Source: Umbilicaria muhlenbergii (Eukaryota; Ascomycota; Lecanoromycetes; Umbilicariales; Umbilicariaceae). Taken from it: a stretch of 47,500 nucleotides of DNA. The stretch is taken from positions 3,936,070-3,983,569 of the forward strand of contig KK106983.1 of NCBI GenBank assembly GCA_000611775.1, read 5' to 3'. Positions 35,604-45,353 of the stretch are shown in pieces. Below the pieces are notes generated by a model. The model was not told where the DNA came from. It made no database searches and saw only the letters and a list, made by a program, of their open reading frames with translations. Both the position numbers and the translations under genes were made by a program. Positions within the stretch are counted from its first letter, which is position 1, and each line of letters opens with the position of its first letter.

Positions 35604-35978
35604 TTACCTGGCTCCTCTCGCTCTTCGCTCAGGAAACCCTCCCGAGGTGTCAGATACTTCTCTTAACCTCATTGCCGTAGGCCGAGGCTCTGCAATGGGG
35701 CCAAACCGAACATTTTGCCAGCGTAGGGGTACCGACCCCCTCACACGGGCTTCCTCAAAGTCGTATATGTCTATTAGGACATTCTTCACGCTGTCCATCT
35801 CACTCCGTGTGGCGAAGAGTACACACAGCCCGTTGTTGCGACGGTGCCACCGCACCCGGAATCATGCGGTCTCGAGGGCTGGGCAAATTGTGTCCTTGGC
35901 GTCGTGGTACGTGACCTTGTAGAAGGTCACCGTTCCCCATGGAAGGGCCATCGGAGACGTCGGTGGGGCCGACGGCAT
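35604..35978 (-). pseudogene. Hypothetical gene fragment with in-frame TGA
   Basis: From ATG 35978 the frame reads GTVTFYKVTYHDAKDTICP, then ETA, then TGA (35864-35862), and continues FRVRWHRRNNGLCVLFATRS with ARVRGSVPLRWQNVRFGPI to a stop at 35604. The composition before and after the stop looks protein-like and of one piece, and the stop could be a CGA-to-TGA change, the type that dominates the retroelement at 43.7-46.8 kb. I do not recognise the family. It may instead be two exons or chance. Confidence 0.35.
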
Positions 35979-36597
35979 GGTGGGTGCGCCGGATGAGGTG
36001 CTATGGGGGCCGGTTGGGGGTTTGCGAAGGGCTGGTATGTGTGCTAGGACCAGTGGTTAGTCAACGGAGCCACGTATGGAGCAGCACTTACTACATTATG
36101 CAATGGCTTATGGTTTCTAGTGCGGGGGGGTTTCAATGATGTCATGGAAGTGGTGTCGCAAGTTTTGTGGCCGCGTTTAGGGCTAATTCACGAATCTCAG
36201 TATAGGTCGCGCCGCGCGACGGAAGAAACTCAACGCGATCTACAGGCACTCCATACCAGCAATTTCAAGATACAATCTGGTGCGATTTATATTGTTAAAG
36301 CTAATTCTGAGTTATACGAGTGTGCCTGTTGCGACTCACCAGCTTCCATTATAGGGCGTCCAGCTCAGACTGCTTCTTTATCCTATCTAGATAAAAACAA
36401 AGAATGGCTTTTCAATCTTTTTGAGAGACCAAGGAGAACCCCAGATTCATGGAAAATGAAAGTGAGACACAGAAACACGGAGACAAAGATGAGCAAAGAA
36501 AGCCCTCCACCTCCACAGATCAATCTAACATCCCCTCCAGATACGGCGCGATATCCCTCTCATAATCCACCATCGCCTCCCACCCCGGCGGTGCCCT
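35979..36597. other. Intergenic, no supported gene
   Basis: The open frame at 36120-36668 (+) runs across the antisense of exon 3 of the next gene and has no domain. Nothing else is seen. Confidence 0.45.
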
Positions 36598-39485
36598 TCA
36601 TCGAACCTCGTCGCCATCCACTTCCGGAGTGTAGCCAACCACGGCCGCAGGTCTTGCCCTCTCACTAACAGGACCATAGAAGCCATTCGCTGAGATGGTG
36701 GAGATGGCGCGACAGCTACGATCGAGAGCTGAGACCATGGCCTGCTACTGCGATGATCAGTCAACATCCCTCCTTCCACCACTCATCCTCACACCCTCCT
36801 GAGAGAAAACTCACAGCCGCAACACCAGCCTTCGCCTTCTGCCACCCCGACTGCGCCGCCATCTCCTGCTACAATCGACCCACATCAGCATCGCGTTTAT
36901 CACAACACACCCCAACGCGTCCACAACCAATCAATCAACGCATCTCAACCACATACCTTCCCCGGCCCCATACACCACCACCAAACCTCGCACCTCCCCT
37001 TCACCAACAGATCATGTCCCTTACACTCCACAATCACCTTCACCCACCGCCAAAACTCCCTCTTATCTCCCACCCACTTTTCAATATCCGGCGTGTCCTG
37101 ATGTGGCGAAAAGAACGTCGGCACCGACCGTCCGCACGTGCAGTCGGCGACTATCGGGAAGACGGCGTGGGCTTGGGTGGTCGTAGCGCGGGCGGCGCGC
37201 ATGGCGGCGGGGAGGCCGGCTGCGGGGTGGATGTCCGAGCGGTAGTGGGGCGGGACGGGGTGCGTGGTGAGGTCGCGGGCGAGATGGGTGGAGAGGGTGG
37301 AGCAGGCTTGGCGAGCTTGGCGGGCGGAGGGAGCGATGGGGGCGGGGAAGGCCGGGCGGGTGGGGATGGGGGTTGTGAGGGAGGCTGTTGGGTGGAGGAG
37401 TCGGGCTTGCGGTTGTGTGGGTTGCGAGGAGCGTGCGGGTTTGGGGGGTGCGACTGCAACTTGAGGTCGGCGATCAGGTGCGGGCTTCGTCGAAGTGTGG
37501 GTGGTTCCGGGTTTGGATGAGGGTGCTGCTGTTTGTTGAGAAGTGGCGGATGTGAGGCTTGCATTCTTGGCCTCCTCAGCTAGTTTCCTTCCTGTGACCA
37601 TCGCCATCGCCATATGAGCGTTGTACTCTTTCTCTGCCGGTGTTTGAAGTTTCGGCAGGTTGTACTTCTTCTCAAATCCGGTGGTATTCCGGCCTTTGGG
37701 TATCCCTAGGTCCTGGTTGAGTGAGATGTCTTGCGTAGTTGGAACATCGGCGGCATCATCTCGGCGACTTGGTGAAGAGACTACCGCTTCGGTTTTCTTC
37801 GATGTTTTCGTATTCTTTTCTTTGCGCGGAGGACTTACGCTCCTCCGTCCAGGAGATGATGCGATGCCCTCGTTGTCCCTCTTCGATCGCTTGGAATTTC
37901 CTGCTTCGCATGCAGACCTTTCGACTTCGGTGTCGGAGTTACGCTTCCTTTTCGCAGCAGTTCCCACGGCTTTCTCTGGAGTTTCCGGTATCTCACTCCC
38001 AGAGTTTCGGTTCCTCTTCGGCGTCTTGGACCTTCTTCGCTTGCGCCCAACCTTTTCTCCTTCCGTGTTCGATGGCGAAGACACCGCGGCATCCCTAGTC
38101 TTCTTTGACCTCTTCTCCACTGGCATACCGAGATCGATACTTCCTTCTTCTGGCTCAGAGCCGTAACGCTTCTTAGCCTTCTTCCCCGAAGCTTTGTTCG
38201 GGCTCTCCTCAGTCTCCTCCGTGCCGGGAGTAGATGATGGCGCCAGGACTGGACTCGAGTCCTCGCAGCCACCAATGGAAATACTGCTGCGTGCTCGAGA
38301 CTTGCTTCGTCGTTTAGCCTTCTTTCCATCTTTCTTGGACTTCTTCTTTCTTTTATGCTCACGTTCCTCGGTATGTTCATCAGGCGTCAATGCGCGCTTC
38401 TTCCTTCTCCCAGCGTCCACGGTCCCTGTAGAGGTTTTGGGTTTCTTCTTCTTTTTCCTCCTACGCTCGCGATCGATGACCCGTGACTGCTGTATGTTTG
38501 GGTCAATGCTTTGCAACGGCAAAATGGGGGAACATGGCTCCGTTAGATGAGCATCGGCGAGACATATACTATGTCTATCAGAGAACTTTCCGACGCTGTC
38601 TGGTGGCTCCGTAGCCTCGGTGGCATCCCAATCGCGACTCTCAGGACGTTCCGCTATTGATTTCTTGGACGCTTTCGATACGGCCCTTGTTCCTGCCATC
38701 GGCACTTCTACATACCAGTCCGCAAAGCGTTCCTGATCTTGGGGCCTCCCGGTAGGCGCATTCGCGCCACGGTCATCGTTCTCATCGTTCTCCAATCTGG
38801 CAATTGGCACTTGCAAATCTGCGGTAGCATCATCATTCCCCAGATTGAGTGACAGAATTCTTCGTTTACGAATTGGCTCCGTGTTCGCGCCACTCAATTG
38901 CAGTGTACGTTCTCGTTCCTCTATGCTTGCCCAACGCCGATCATCCTGCAGCATAGGCCCACGAACCCATTGGCAGAATTCCTCTTTGACGTCTCTCAAA
39001 ATTATTGCTTTCGCGTCCTGCAGCTCTTCCCTTGTCACCTGGACGCCTGCGTCTTTGCCTGTCTGTTGTTGTTGTTGACGTTGAAGATGCAAGTTACGCG
39101 CTTCCAAAACCCTGATCCTGCTGGTAGCCGTTTTGATGCAGGCAGTCATCTCCCTGCTCGTTCGGAAACGCTCGAGGTCTACACCATGGTCTGATTTCCC
39201 TAGTGGCGACGAAGTCTGCGGTGGTGAAGGCACTTGGATAGGAGACGACCGAGGTGAGAGCCGCTTGTTGCTAGGATGAGGCAATCGACCGCTCTTTGCG
39301 CCTGCGGATCCTCTATATCGTAATTCGATCGAGTTCGCCCCGGTGAGTCTTGGTCGGCCGACTTTGGCTTCGCGGGTGGATATTGAGGCAGTCGTTTGCA
39401 TGGCCATGTGCTGAGAAATACGTGGAGAACATTCAGCCGGGTTCCTTTCACGCCAAATTCGAGGGCCTCGTGGGATCTCCACCAT
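36598..39485 (-). CDS. Lysine-rich, probably nuclear protein, unknown function
   Basis: Model: exon 39485-36957, exon 36868-36815, exon 36744-36598, about 909 residues. The first exon is firm; the last two are proposed from GT-AG signals and phase. Residues about 150-230 include a Gln run (RQQQQQ) and REELQDAKAIILRDVKEEF, a likely coiled coil. The middle is full of KKKKK/RKRRRSK blocks with Ser/Glu between them, typical of nuclear localisation signals. Near the end of exon 1 a more conserved-looking part reads LPKLQTPAEKEYNAHMAMAM and CTCGRSVPTFFSPHQ, then EFWRWVKVIVECKGHD. The proposed tail gives KAGVAAQAMVSALDRSC and GFYGPVSERARP. Translation could also start at the in-frame MAMQTTASISTREAK. 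I do not recognise the family. A DNA- or chromatin-associated role is a guess from composition. Confidence 0.7.
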
Positions 39486-39566
39486 CTGGAACGAGGCTCC
39501 GCTTCCGCTCGCCTTGCTTGTACGTTGTTGGTGAACAGGCCTGGTATTTAAGGCTCCTGCATCACT

Positions 39567-39977
39567 TTAGTATCTTTTCGCAATTGTTCGGCTTGGGGTC
39601 TTGCCTCTACTGGTTGCCCCGGTTCTTCGCCCTGCTCTTGCTTTGCCTTTATCGGCCTTTGCTTGTTCTTCAGCCGCTCGCTGTTCACTCTCTGAGGTCG
39701 TATCTCGAGACGCGGTGGACTCGGTTCTGTAGTCGGAGTCTGGCTGCTCCGGCTCGCTGTCCTCAGGCGCTGGGGTGTACTTCTCAACGGACGGTATTAT
39801 CTTCAAGGCTCTGACCGGAAGTGTCCGAGTTGAGGCATTCTGGGGCGCGCCTTGCTGGGACTCTTCCACAATCGATTTACTTACCATGGAATAAGGTACA
39901 GCTAAGGGAGAAGATTTGATAGGGTTCGTGTACTGCCGGTTGTTGGCGTTGAAACGAGGCGTCCCATACATCGTCAT
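39567..39977 (-). CDS. Small hypothetical protein, disordered basic C-terminus
   Basis: 136 residues from ATG 39977 (context GCGACCATGA, purine at -3). The frame is open further upstream to 40121, but that part is less protein-like. The N-terminal 45 residues (TMYGTPRFNANNRQYTNPIK, LAVPYSMVSKSIVEE) look like an ordered or conserved motif. The rest is rich in Glu, Ser, Ala and Arg and probably disordered. It ends 82 bp before the start of the next minus-strand gene, so the two could be one transcription unit or exons of one gene; no clear splice pair was found to join them. Function unknown. Confidence 0.5.
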   Translation of the reverse strand: MTMYGTPRFNANNRQYTNPIKSSPLAVPYSMVSKSIVEESQQGAPQNASTRTLPVRALKIIPSVEKYTPAPEDSEPEQPDSDYRTESTASRDTTSESEQRAAEEQAKADKGKARAGRRTGATSRGKTPSRTIAKRY

Positions 39978-42276
39978 GGTCGCAATAATACGAGTCGGAC
40001 TGAGAAGTTCTGGTCTGGACACAAAGCACGATTGAGGTTGGGTAGAGACATCATACTTATTGATTGGCACTGCCACGCGTACTGCACGCGAACGCGGTGC
40101 TCCGCTTACACGTCTTCTCAATTAACGTGTCCCATGTTCAGGGGGAAAGTGAGGCTAACGGAGAAGAAGCTGAACCGGGCCAGGGACCTGGACGCCCATA
40201 GCAGCGTCGAGATACCTACCTTACCAGCCGGCAGCGTCTTTGACGCAGGGGAGGTTGCAAATGCACAAGCAGCTTGCAGCTGCATCTTCGTGGTGCTGTT
40301 TGCGACGGCAGAGGAGCGGCATCAGAGGGTAAAAAGCAAGCGCATCTCCCTAACTTGTCCGAAATGACCGGTACATTCTGAGAAATCTGGTACATTACGA
40401 GCTTGACCTCTACTCCATTCCGCGCAATTGACATACACCCACTTTCCACGCAATCGTCTCCAGGTTCTTGACTGGGCCGCTGCTTCCCAGTCCACATGTA
40501 AGAGACTGTCCCAACAAAATCTGCGACCCCGACCGAGGCATTTGGTCGAGGGACACGGCCAATGACCGACCTCACATAGATCACTCTCCGACATGGCATT
40601 GTTAATCTCCCAGGCAGGACAGTACTTGAATCTTGTTTGCCTCGAGGTTGGCGGTAACGGACGTCGTGAGCCGTACAACTGTGGCGTCTGGGTTGGCACA
40701 GACATTTGTCGGTAATACAGATGCTGCAAACGCCACAGATCTTTCCATCTGCCATTTATCATCGCAGTGGAAAATTTGAGGCAGTGATAGGAGCTCAGAG
40801 TCAAAGTTAAGTGGGAATCATTACGTCGGGCCCTCGGGGAGCTTGACTATCACCTTGCTCAATCCTCAATGTCTCGTCTTGTATAGCGATCGCTTTCGCT
40901 CTTCGTCGGCAATATCTACAACCCCGGTTCCTGTATAATTCAGGGGTTTTCAGTCGCAGCGCATCATCCACCAGCCGGGGCCTGACCGCTCATTGCTAAG
41001 GCACTCTCTCATCCGAAAGCCGTAGAGCTCGGCAGAGGCTCCCGTTTCCGCGAGAGGGACCCGGCATACGTGCATCGCTGTAGTGCCCTCTTTTTGGACA
41101 GCGTGTAGTGTCATCGTTGCGCGACTCACACGTCTGCTGCTGGCGTGCTAAGGGGTGCTGTGACCGGGGTTCCTCGTAAAACGACACCTCAATTTCGGAC
41201 ATTGACACTACCATACGCTAGCAGTTTAGTCAACTATTTCCAGATTCCAGGATTTTATGCGGCCAATTACCCCCAAGTACCCCCCCCTTTCATTGACGTT
41301 ATTCCCCGGGCGTACCCCCCACTTCAAGCCCTCACTTTCTGTCATGCGCATTACTACATATACACTAGTAGCGTACGACCCGCACATTAAGTGCCGGCAC
41401 TCTGTGGTTCTGGCCCGCGTGGCCCCTACTATTCCTTGCCGATTTTGTACTGTTTGAAAGCCTGCTTTCTTATGCTTTTCTTGCTTCTTTCACACCTTGT
41501 TTTTCACCTTTATATGGCCTTGTTTTTATGTTTTAGATTAAAAAATTAAATGTTTTAAATAAATGTTTTAAGCAATTAAAGTTATAATTTTACCTGTTGA
41601 ATGGAGCGTCTACTACTGTACTCAATTAGGCAATTAGGGTTAGTGCATTAGGGCCGAGAACCTCGCGTACGCAGTTAGCGTACGCACAAGGCGCTAGCCT
41701 TAGCGAGCTACTATAGCATGAGTAGTCTGAGCATACGTCGCATGATGTCTGCTACAACTACTAGAGGGTGTGCTTAGATACAAGGACGTACATCAATACA
41801 TCATCTATTCATTATTACCTACTTTCTGCTATAATTAGCTTAATTATTGCAAAACGGGTCAAGTATAATCTGTGTCAGGACTATGCAGATTATGGATCAA
41901 TGCATGTGTTTTGAGGGCTGGCCTTTAGCTACAGAGAAGAATTCTAGTCTAAGGAGCAAAAGGAAGAAAGAGCATGAAGATCAAAGCCTTTGTGTGCGTG
42001 CTAGGCTTGCTAGTCTAATCGCCGCTAACCCATTCAGTCGTTCGGCGCTAACCCGTTCAGTCGTTCAGTTCAGTACATCGTTCAGATCGTTCAGTTCAGT
42101 TTGACGTTCAGGCGTAAACCTGACAATCTGATGAGCAATACAAGTGAGGTCAATCACCTCACTCACTTTAAAGTATGTAATTATGAGTGAGTGATGTGAG
42201 TGAGCTTAACCTCTTTACTCATGAGTAAACATGATCACATCACTCACTTTGAATATAAGGGTTTTGTGAGCGGCTG
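39978..42276. other. Gene-poor transition into repeat-rich DNA
   Basis: Overlapping minus-strand frames at 40216-40804 contain a few Cys pairs but no complete motif. 41257-41284 carries the motif shared with 29913-29940. 41460-41600 is very AT-rich. 42030-42112 is an array of short TTCAG/GTTCAG units. 42150-42255 has repeated, partly palindromic CACTCACTTT/GAGTGAGTG pieces. No gene is supported. Confidence 0.5.
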
Positions 42277-42731
42277 TGTAAGCGTACTACCGCGAGGTAA
42301 TATCTTAACTAAGGAATTATGGAGCTATGTGACAATAGTGGCTTAGGCTTATAGTTGGTGGTTCGCAATAGTATGGTATTGCTAGTAGGTAGAGAATTAT
42401 TGCTAAGGAAGAAAGTGGGACACGCTCTGACCCCATAATATATCCCTTCCGAAGCTAGCCTGCCTGAGGAAGGTCTCGCGAAGCAGTCACCTCGGTGAAG
42501 CTGCCTTCGCGAGGTGTCCATTGCTGAATCACACCTCCGCGAGGTGTCACCAATGATGTCAACTCCTTTAGCCACTTCCGCGAAGTGCCGGGAGTGATGT
42601 CTATTGGCTGAGCTCCCTCGCGAGGTTGATTCGCTAGCGAAAGTTACCTTCGCAAGGCCGCGCCGTTGCTAAGCATAACCTTTCCTATTCTGGACTAGCA
42701 CCTGGTGAGTTCCGTACACCGGATGCTCACA
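42277..42731 (+). repeat. 455-bp LTR-like repeat, well-preserved copy
   Basis: It starts TGTAAGCGTACTACC and ends GATGCTCACA, i.e. TG...CA ends. An inverted copy of the same length lies at 46819-47273. No coding frame. It contains several short palindromic CGCGAGG/TCGCGA motifs. No 5-bp target duplication is visible (flanks GGCTG and ACACG). It is probably an LTR of an element whose internal part is missing or lies at 42732 onward. Confidence 0.75.
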
Positions 42732-42798
42732 ACACGTTAGAGGTGCCGCAACAGGGGCATGAGGATGATGAGTAACTATAAGCCTAGTTGAGAGTAGG

Positions 42799-42868
42799 TT
42801 GAGCACTTGTTAAGTGCTTGACAGGCGTCAAGTGCTCAACAGGCATGTCAAGTGCTCAACAGGCACTC
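42799..42868 (+). repeat. 20-bp tandem repeat with inverted forerunner
   Basis: GTCAAGTGCTCAACAGGC occurs at 42827 and 42847. Just upstream GAGCACTTGTTAAGTGCTTGAC is an inverted relative. The block could fold into a hairpin. Confidence 0.75.
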
Positions 42869-42954
42869 AATATACTGAAAATGATGTTATACATTATCAA
42901 GTCATTAAAGATAGCCTCACCTGATTCCTTCAATGTGTTATTACGCTGCACCAT

Positions 42955-43092
42955 GGGTTGGGTTTTACCCAGTGGGTTTGGGTTTGGGTTGGGTTTGGGT
43001 TGGGTTTTGGGGTGGGTTATACATGTTGAAACCCAACCCAGGAAAAACCCAACCCATTTAACCCAAACCCAGAAAATTCTGGGTTAACCCAG
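42955..43092. repeat. GGGTT / AACCC inverted array
   Basis: The left half is a run of TTGGGTTTGGGTTGGGT units; the right half holds the complement (AACCCAACCC, AACCCATTTAACCC). They face each other around 43022 and could form a long stem. A short relative occurs near 9126. It resembles G-rich telomere-like DNA but is not the TTAGGG repeat. Confidence 0.8.
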
Positions 43093-43139
43093 TACATACA
43101 AATAGTTATGGTAGTCTTTATGGTAGTCAAAAAAGTCAG

Positions 43140-43325
43140 TTCAAAAGGCGCCTTCTCAAGTCATTTTCAAGGCCATTTTTTGAGGCTGTCATCAAAGCCA
43201 TTTTGGAAGCCGTTTTTCGAGGCCGTCGTTGAAGCCATTTTGGAAGCCGTTTTTTGAGGCCGTTTTTCGACGCCGTTTTGGAAGCCATTTTGGAAGCCGT
43301 TTTTCAAGCCCGTTTTTCAAGGCTA
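43140..43325 (+). repeat. GCC(A/G)TTTT-(T/G)GAAGCC minisatellite
   Basis: Ten or more imperfect units of 15-20 bp of the form GAAGCCATTTTG and GAGGCCGTTTTTC. It ends right before the gypsy LTR. Confidence 0.85.
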
Positions 43326-43330
43326 TCGTT

Positions 43331-43680
43331 TGTTACGGTTCCCGTTCTATAGTACTAGCTATGTACGCAGTGCACGCGTAGTTGTGAAACTGCTCACCTG
43401 GCTCACCTCACACAAGGGAGGTGAGCACGGTGAGCATGAAGCTGTACTACCTCAGGTGCTCACCTTGCTCACCACTCTTGTGTGAGGTAAGCACAGTGAG
43501 CACACGAGTCTTCTAGAGTCTATATAATCACAGGTAGATCCATAGTTAGGAGCTCATGCTCAACTCATGTATTGAAGGCAATCTACTAGTTTTATCTTCT
43601 AGAGTAACCGTTCGGTCTATGCTCCGAACAGTTCAGTGAATGACAGTACTACCCCGGTCACTACGACACCACCCGTTACA
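43331..43680 (+). repeat. Gypsy 5' LTR with promoter
   Basis: 350 bp, starting TGTTACGG and ending CCGTTACA, near-perfect inverted ends. TATATAA lies at 43521-43527. Two direct copies of a GCTCACC...GGTGAGCA block (about 43389-43439 and 43453-43505) in the U3 part are each partly palindromic and could bind activators. Many CpG sites survive here. Confidence 0.85.
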
Positions 43681-43682
43681 CT

Positions 43683-43690
43683 TTGAGCAT
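43683..43690 (+). other. Possible self-priming primer binding site
   Basis: TTGAGCAT, two bases after the LTR. Its complement ATGCTCAA occurs inside the LTR at 43556-43563, about 30-35 bp after the TATA box, where the transcript should begin. No usual tRNA 3'-end complement (TGG...) is present. Tf1/sushi elements are known to prime this way. Confidence 0.5.
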
Positions 43691-43736
43691 CAACCTACGG
43701 GGTATCAGTCGCGCAACGAACTGACCCACCAGTCCC

Positions 43737-45338
43737 ATGGCGTCCACTTCCACTGAGAGAGGTCAGTCAGTCGCAGGACACCCCTCTGACAAAGCAGTCT
43801 GAGTCAAGATCCTGTTACCGGATAAGTTCCTTGATGAGAGAAGAATGCTAAATCTGTTCCTCACTCAGCTTGACACATACCTGCGGTTCAACAACTCCCT
43901 GTTCATATCAGAAGCAGAGAAAGTGTTGTTCACTTCCTCACACCTGAGGTCAGATGCTTTGAATTGGTTTGAACTTATCCTCTGAGACTACCTTGACAAT
44001 GAAAAGAAGGATCGAGATGATCTGACTAATGAGATATTTCATGACCTAAAGGAGTTCAAGAAACAGATAAGGATAGTGTTCAGAACAGTCAATGAAGAGA
44101 GGACGGCAGAGTGAGAAATCTGCAACATTCAGCAGAAAGGAGCAGCTGCTATGTATGCAGCAAACTTTCAAAGACTCACCTCACATATGAATTGAGACGA
44201 TATTGCTTTGACGGCGCAATATTATAAGGGACTGAAGGACGTGGTAAAGGATGAGATCTCTAGAGCTGAATACCCTGCCACGCTCTCAGAAATGATCAAA
44301 CGTTCAATCATCATCAACAACTGAGCTTACGAATGAAGCCTGAAAAAGAGTCATAAGATTCTCGTACCATGAAAGGCTGAGAAGAACCGTGAACATCAGT
44401 ACAACAACAAACCCTACTACAGGCCTCAACCCATGGAAATCAATTCAGTAATCAGGAAGAATCACTTCCAGTGAAAGAATAACTCAGGAAAGAAAGGGAA
44501 ACCTCATGAAAACAATTGTTATAGCTGCGGAAAGCCGGGACATTTTGCTCATGACTGTTGAGTCCCTGGAAAGACTGTTCAACCAAGGAAGACATATGCT
44601 GCTACATGAGAAACAAAGGAGAAAGTCAGTCACAAAGCTATGTCTTGAACAGCATGCTACAACAATGACTGTCACACGCATCAGAGTGACAAAGATGGCT
44701 CTGAATGATTTTCACGTCAACTGAAGAAGACAAAAGAATACGTCATGACTTCTCACTGAGATCAAGTCACGGACTTGGAAAAGCAGCAAGCTTGGTGAGA
44801 ACAGTTCAGTCAGGATGACAACTATGTGGACAGTGATTAAATGATGCCCTCATCCAGTGAGGAGGAAGACTTCATGGAGGTAGCAGACTCTGAAGACTCA
44901 GAGGAGCTCATTGAAAAGTATGACAATATTTGAGCGTCCACCCGCGAAGAACAGTGGTTGAAAACCTATGAGGAAGTGTTCAAAGTCGTGAAGGGATCTC
45001 CTGAGAATTATGAAAATCATGTGAGCCTGCTGCAGGAATGAATCTTATGGATGTCAATTAAAGATGTGTTCACTCAGAAAGGTGAGGCTAAGGACATGAA
45101 TTATCAAGACATACTCAGAGAAACACCATCAAAGGCTTCAAAGTTTACCACTAAAGGAGGGTATGTCACCCTCAATGAAGCTCATATCCTGAGAAAACTA
45201 TGAACAAAAGTTTGAGAACTCTGAAGCGAATACTTAAAACTGAATTCAACATGATATCCAGATAAGAAAGTCAACCTTAAGGACTTCAAGTATGTGAAAG
45301 AGAATCTGAGATTCTTCTCATCTAGTTCAAAAAACTAG
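43737..45338 (+). pseudogene. Gypsy gag, about 20 TGA stops
   Basis: From ATG 43737 the frame is collinear to a TAG at 45336-45338, about 533 codons. It encodes a gag with VKILLPDKFLDERRMLNLFL, FTSSHLRSDALNWFELIL and, near codons 261-274, a CCHC knuckle CYSCGKPGHFAHDC. An acidic stretch follows (SSSEEEDFMEVADSEDSEE). Interruptions are about 20 TGA and one TAA (44838-44840). By context they stand for Arg (CGA) or Trp (TGG). The frame itself is not broken by indels. The terminal TAG is taken as the genuine gag stop because it follows the slippery heptamer directly. Confidence 0.85.
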
Positions 45339-45353
45339 AAGGCCCTCCGGGCC
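45329..45353 (+). promoter_or_regulatory. Programmed -1 ribosomal frameshift signal, gag to pol
   Basis: In the gag frame the sequence reads TCA AAA AAC TAG, containing the heptamer A AAA AAC at 45329-45335 followed at once by the gag stop. After a five-base spacer comes a perfect stem GGCCC (45341-45345), loop TCC, GGGCC (45349-45353). Slipping back one base continues CTA GAA GGC into the frame that holds protease and RT. A AAA AAC with a 3' hairpin is a classic efficient -1 signal in retroviruses and retrotransposons. Confidence 0.8.

Larger units (their letters stand above)
42732..43330. other. Repeat-dense spacer between LTR-like repeat and gypsy LTR
   Basis: Three blocks are described separately (42799-42868, 42955-43092, 43140-43325). 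There is no gene; the 89-codon frame at 42818-43087 crosses the TTGGG/AACCC block and is spurious. Confidence 0.6.

Noticed and set aside
40216-40804. Two overlapping minus-strand frames with some Cys residues (CGVCSIC, KCLC)
   Set aside because: Neither has a complete zinc-binding pattern, they overlap in different frames, and no splice model unites them. A decayed small Cys-rich gene remains possible.
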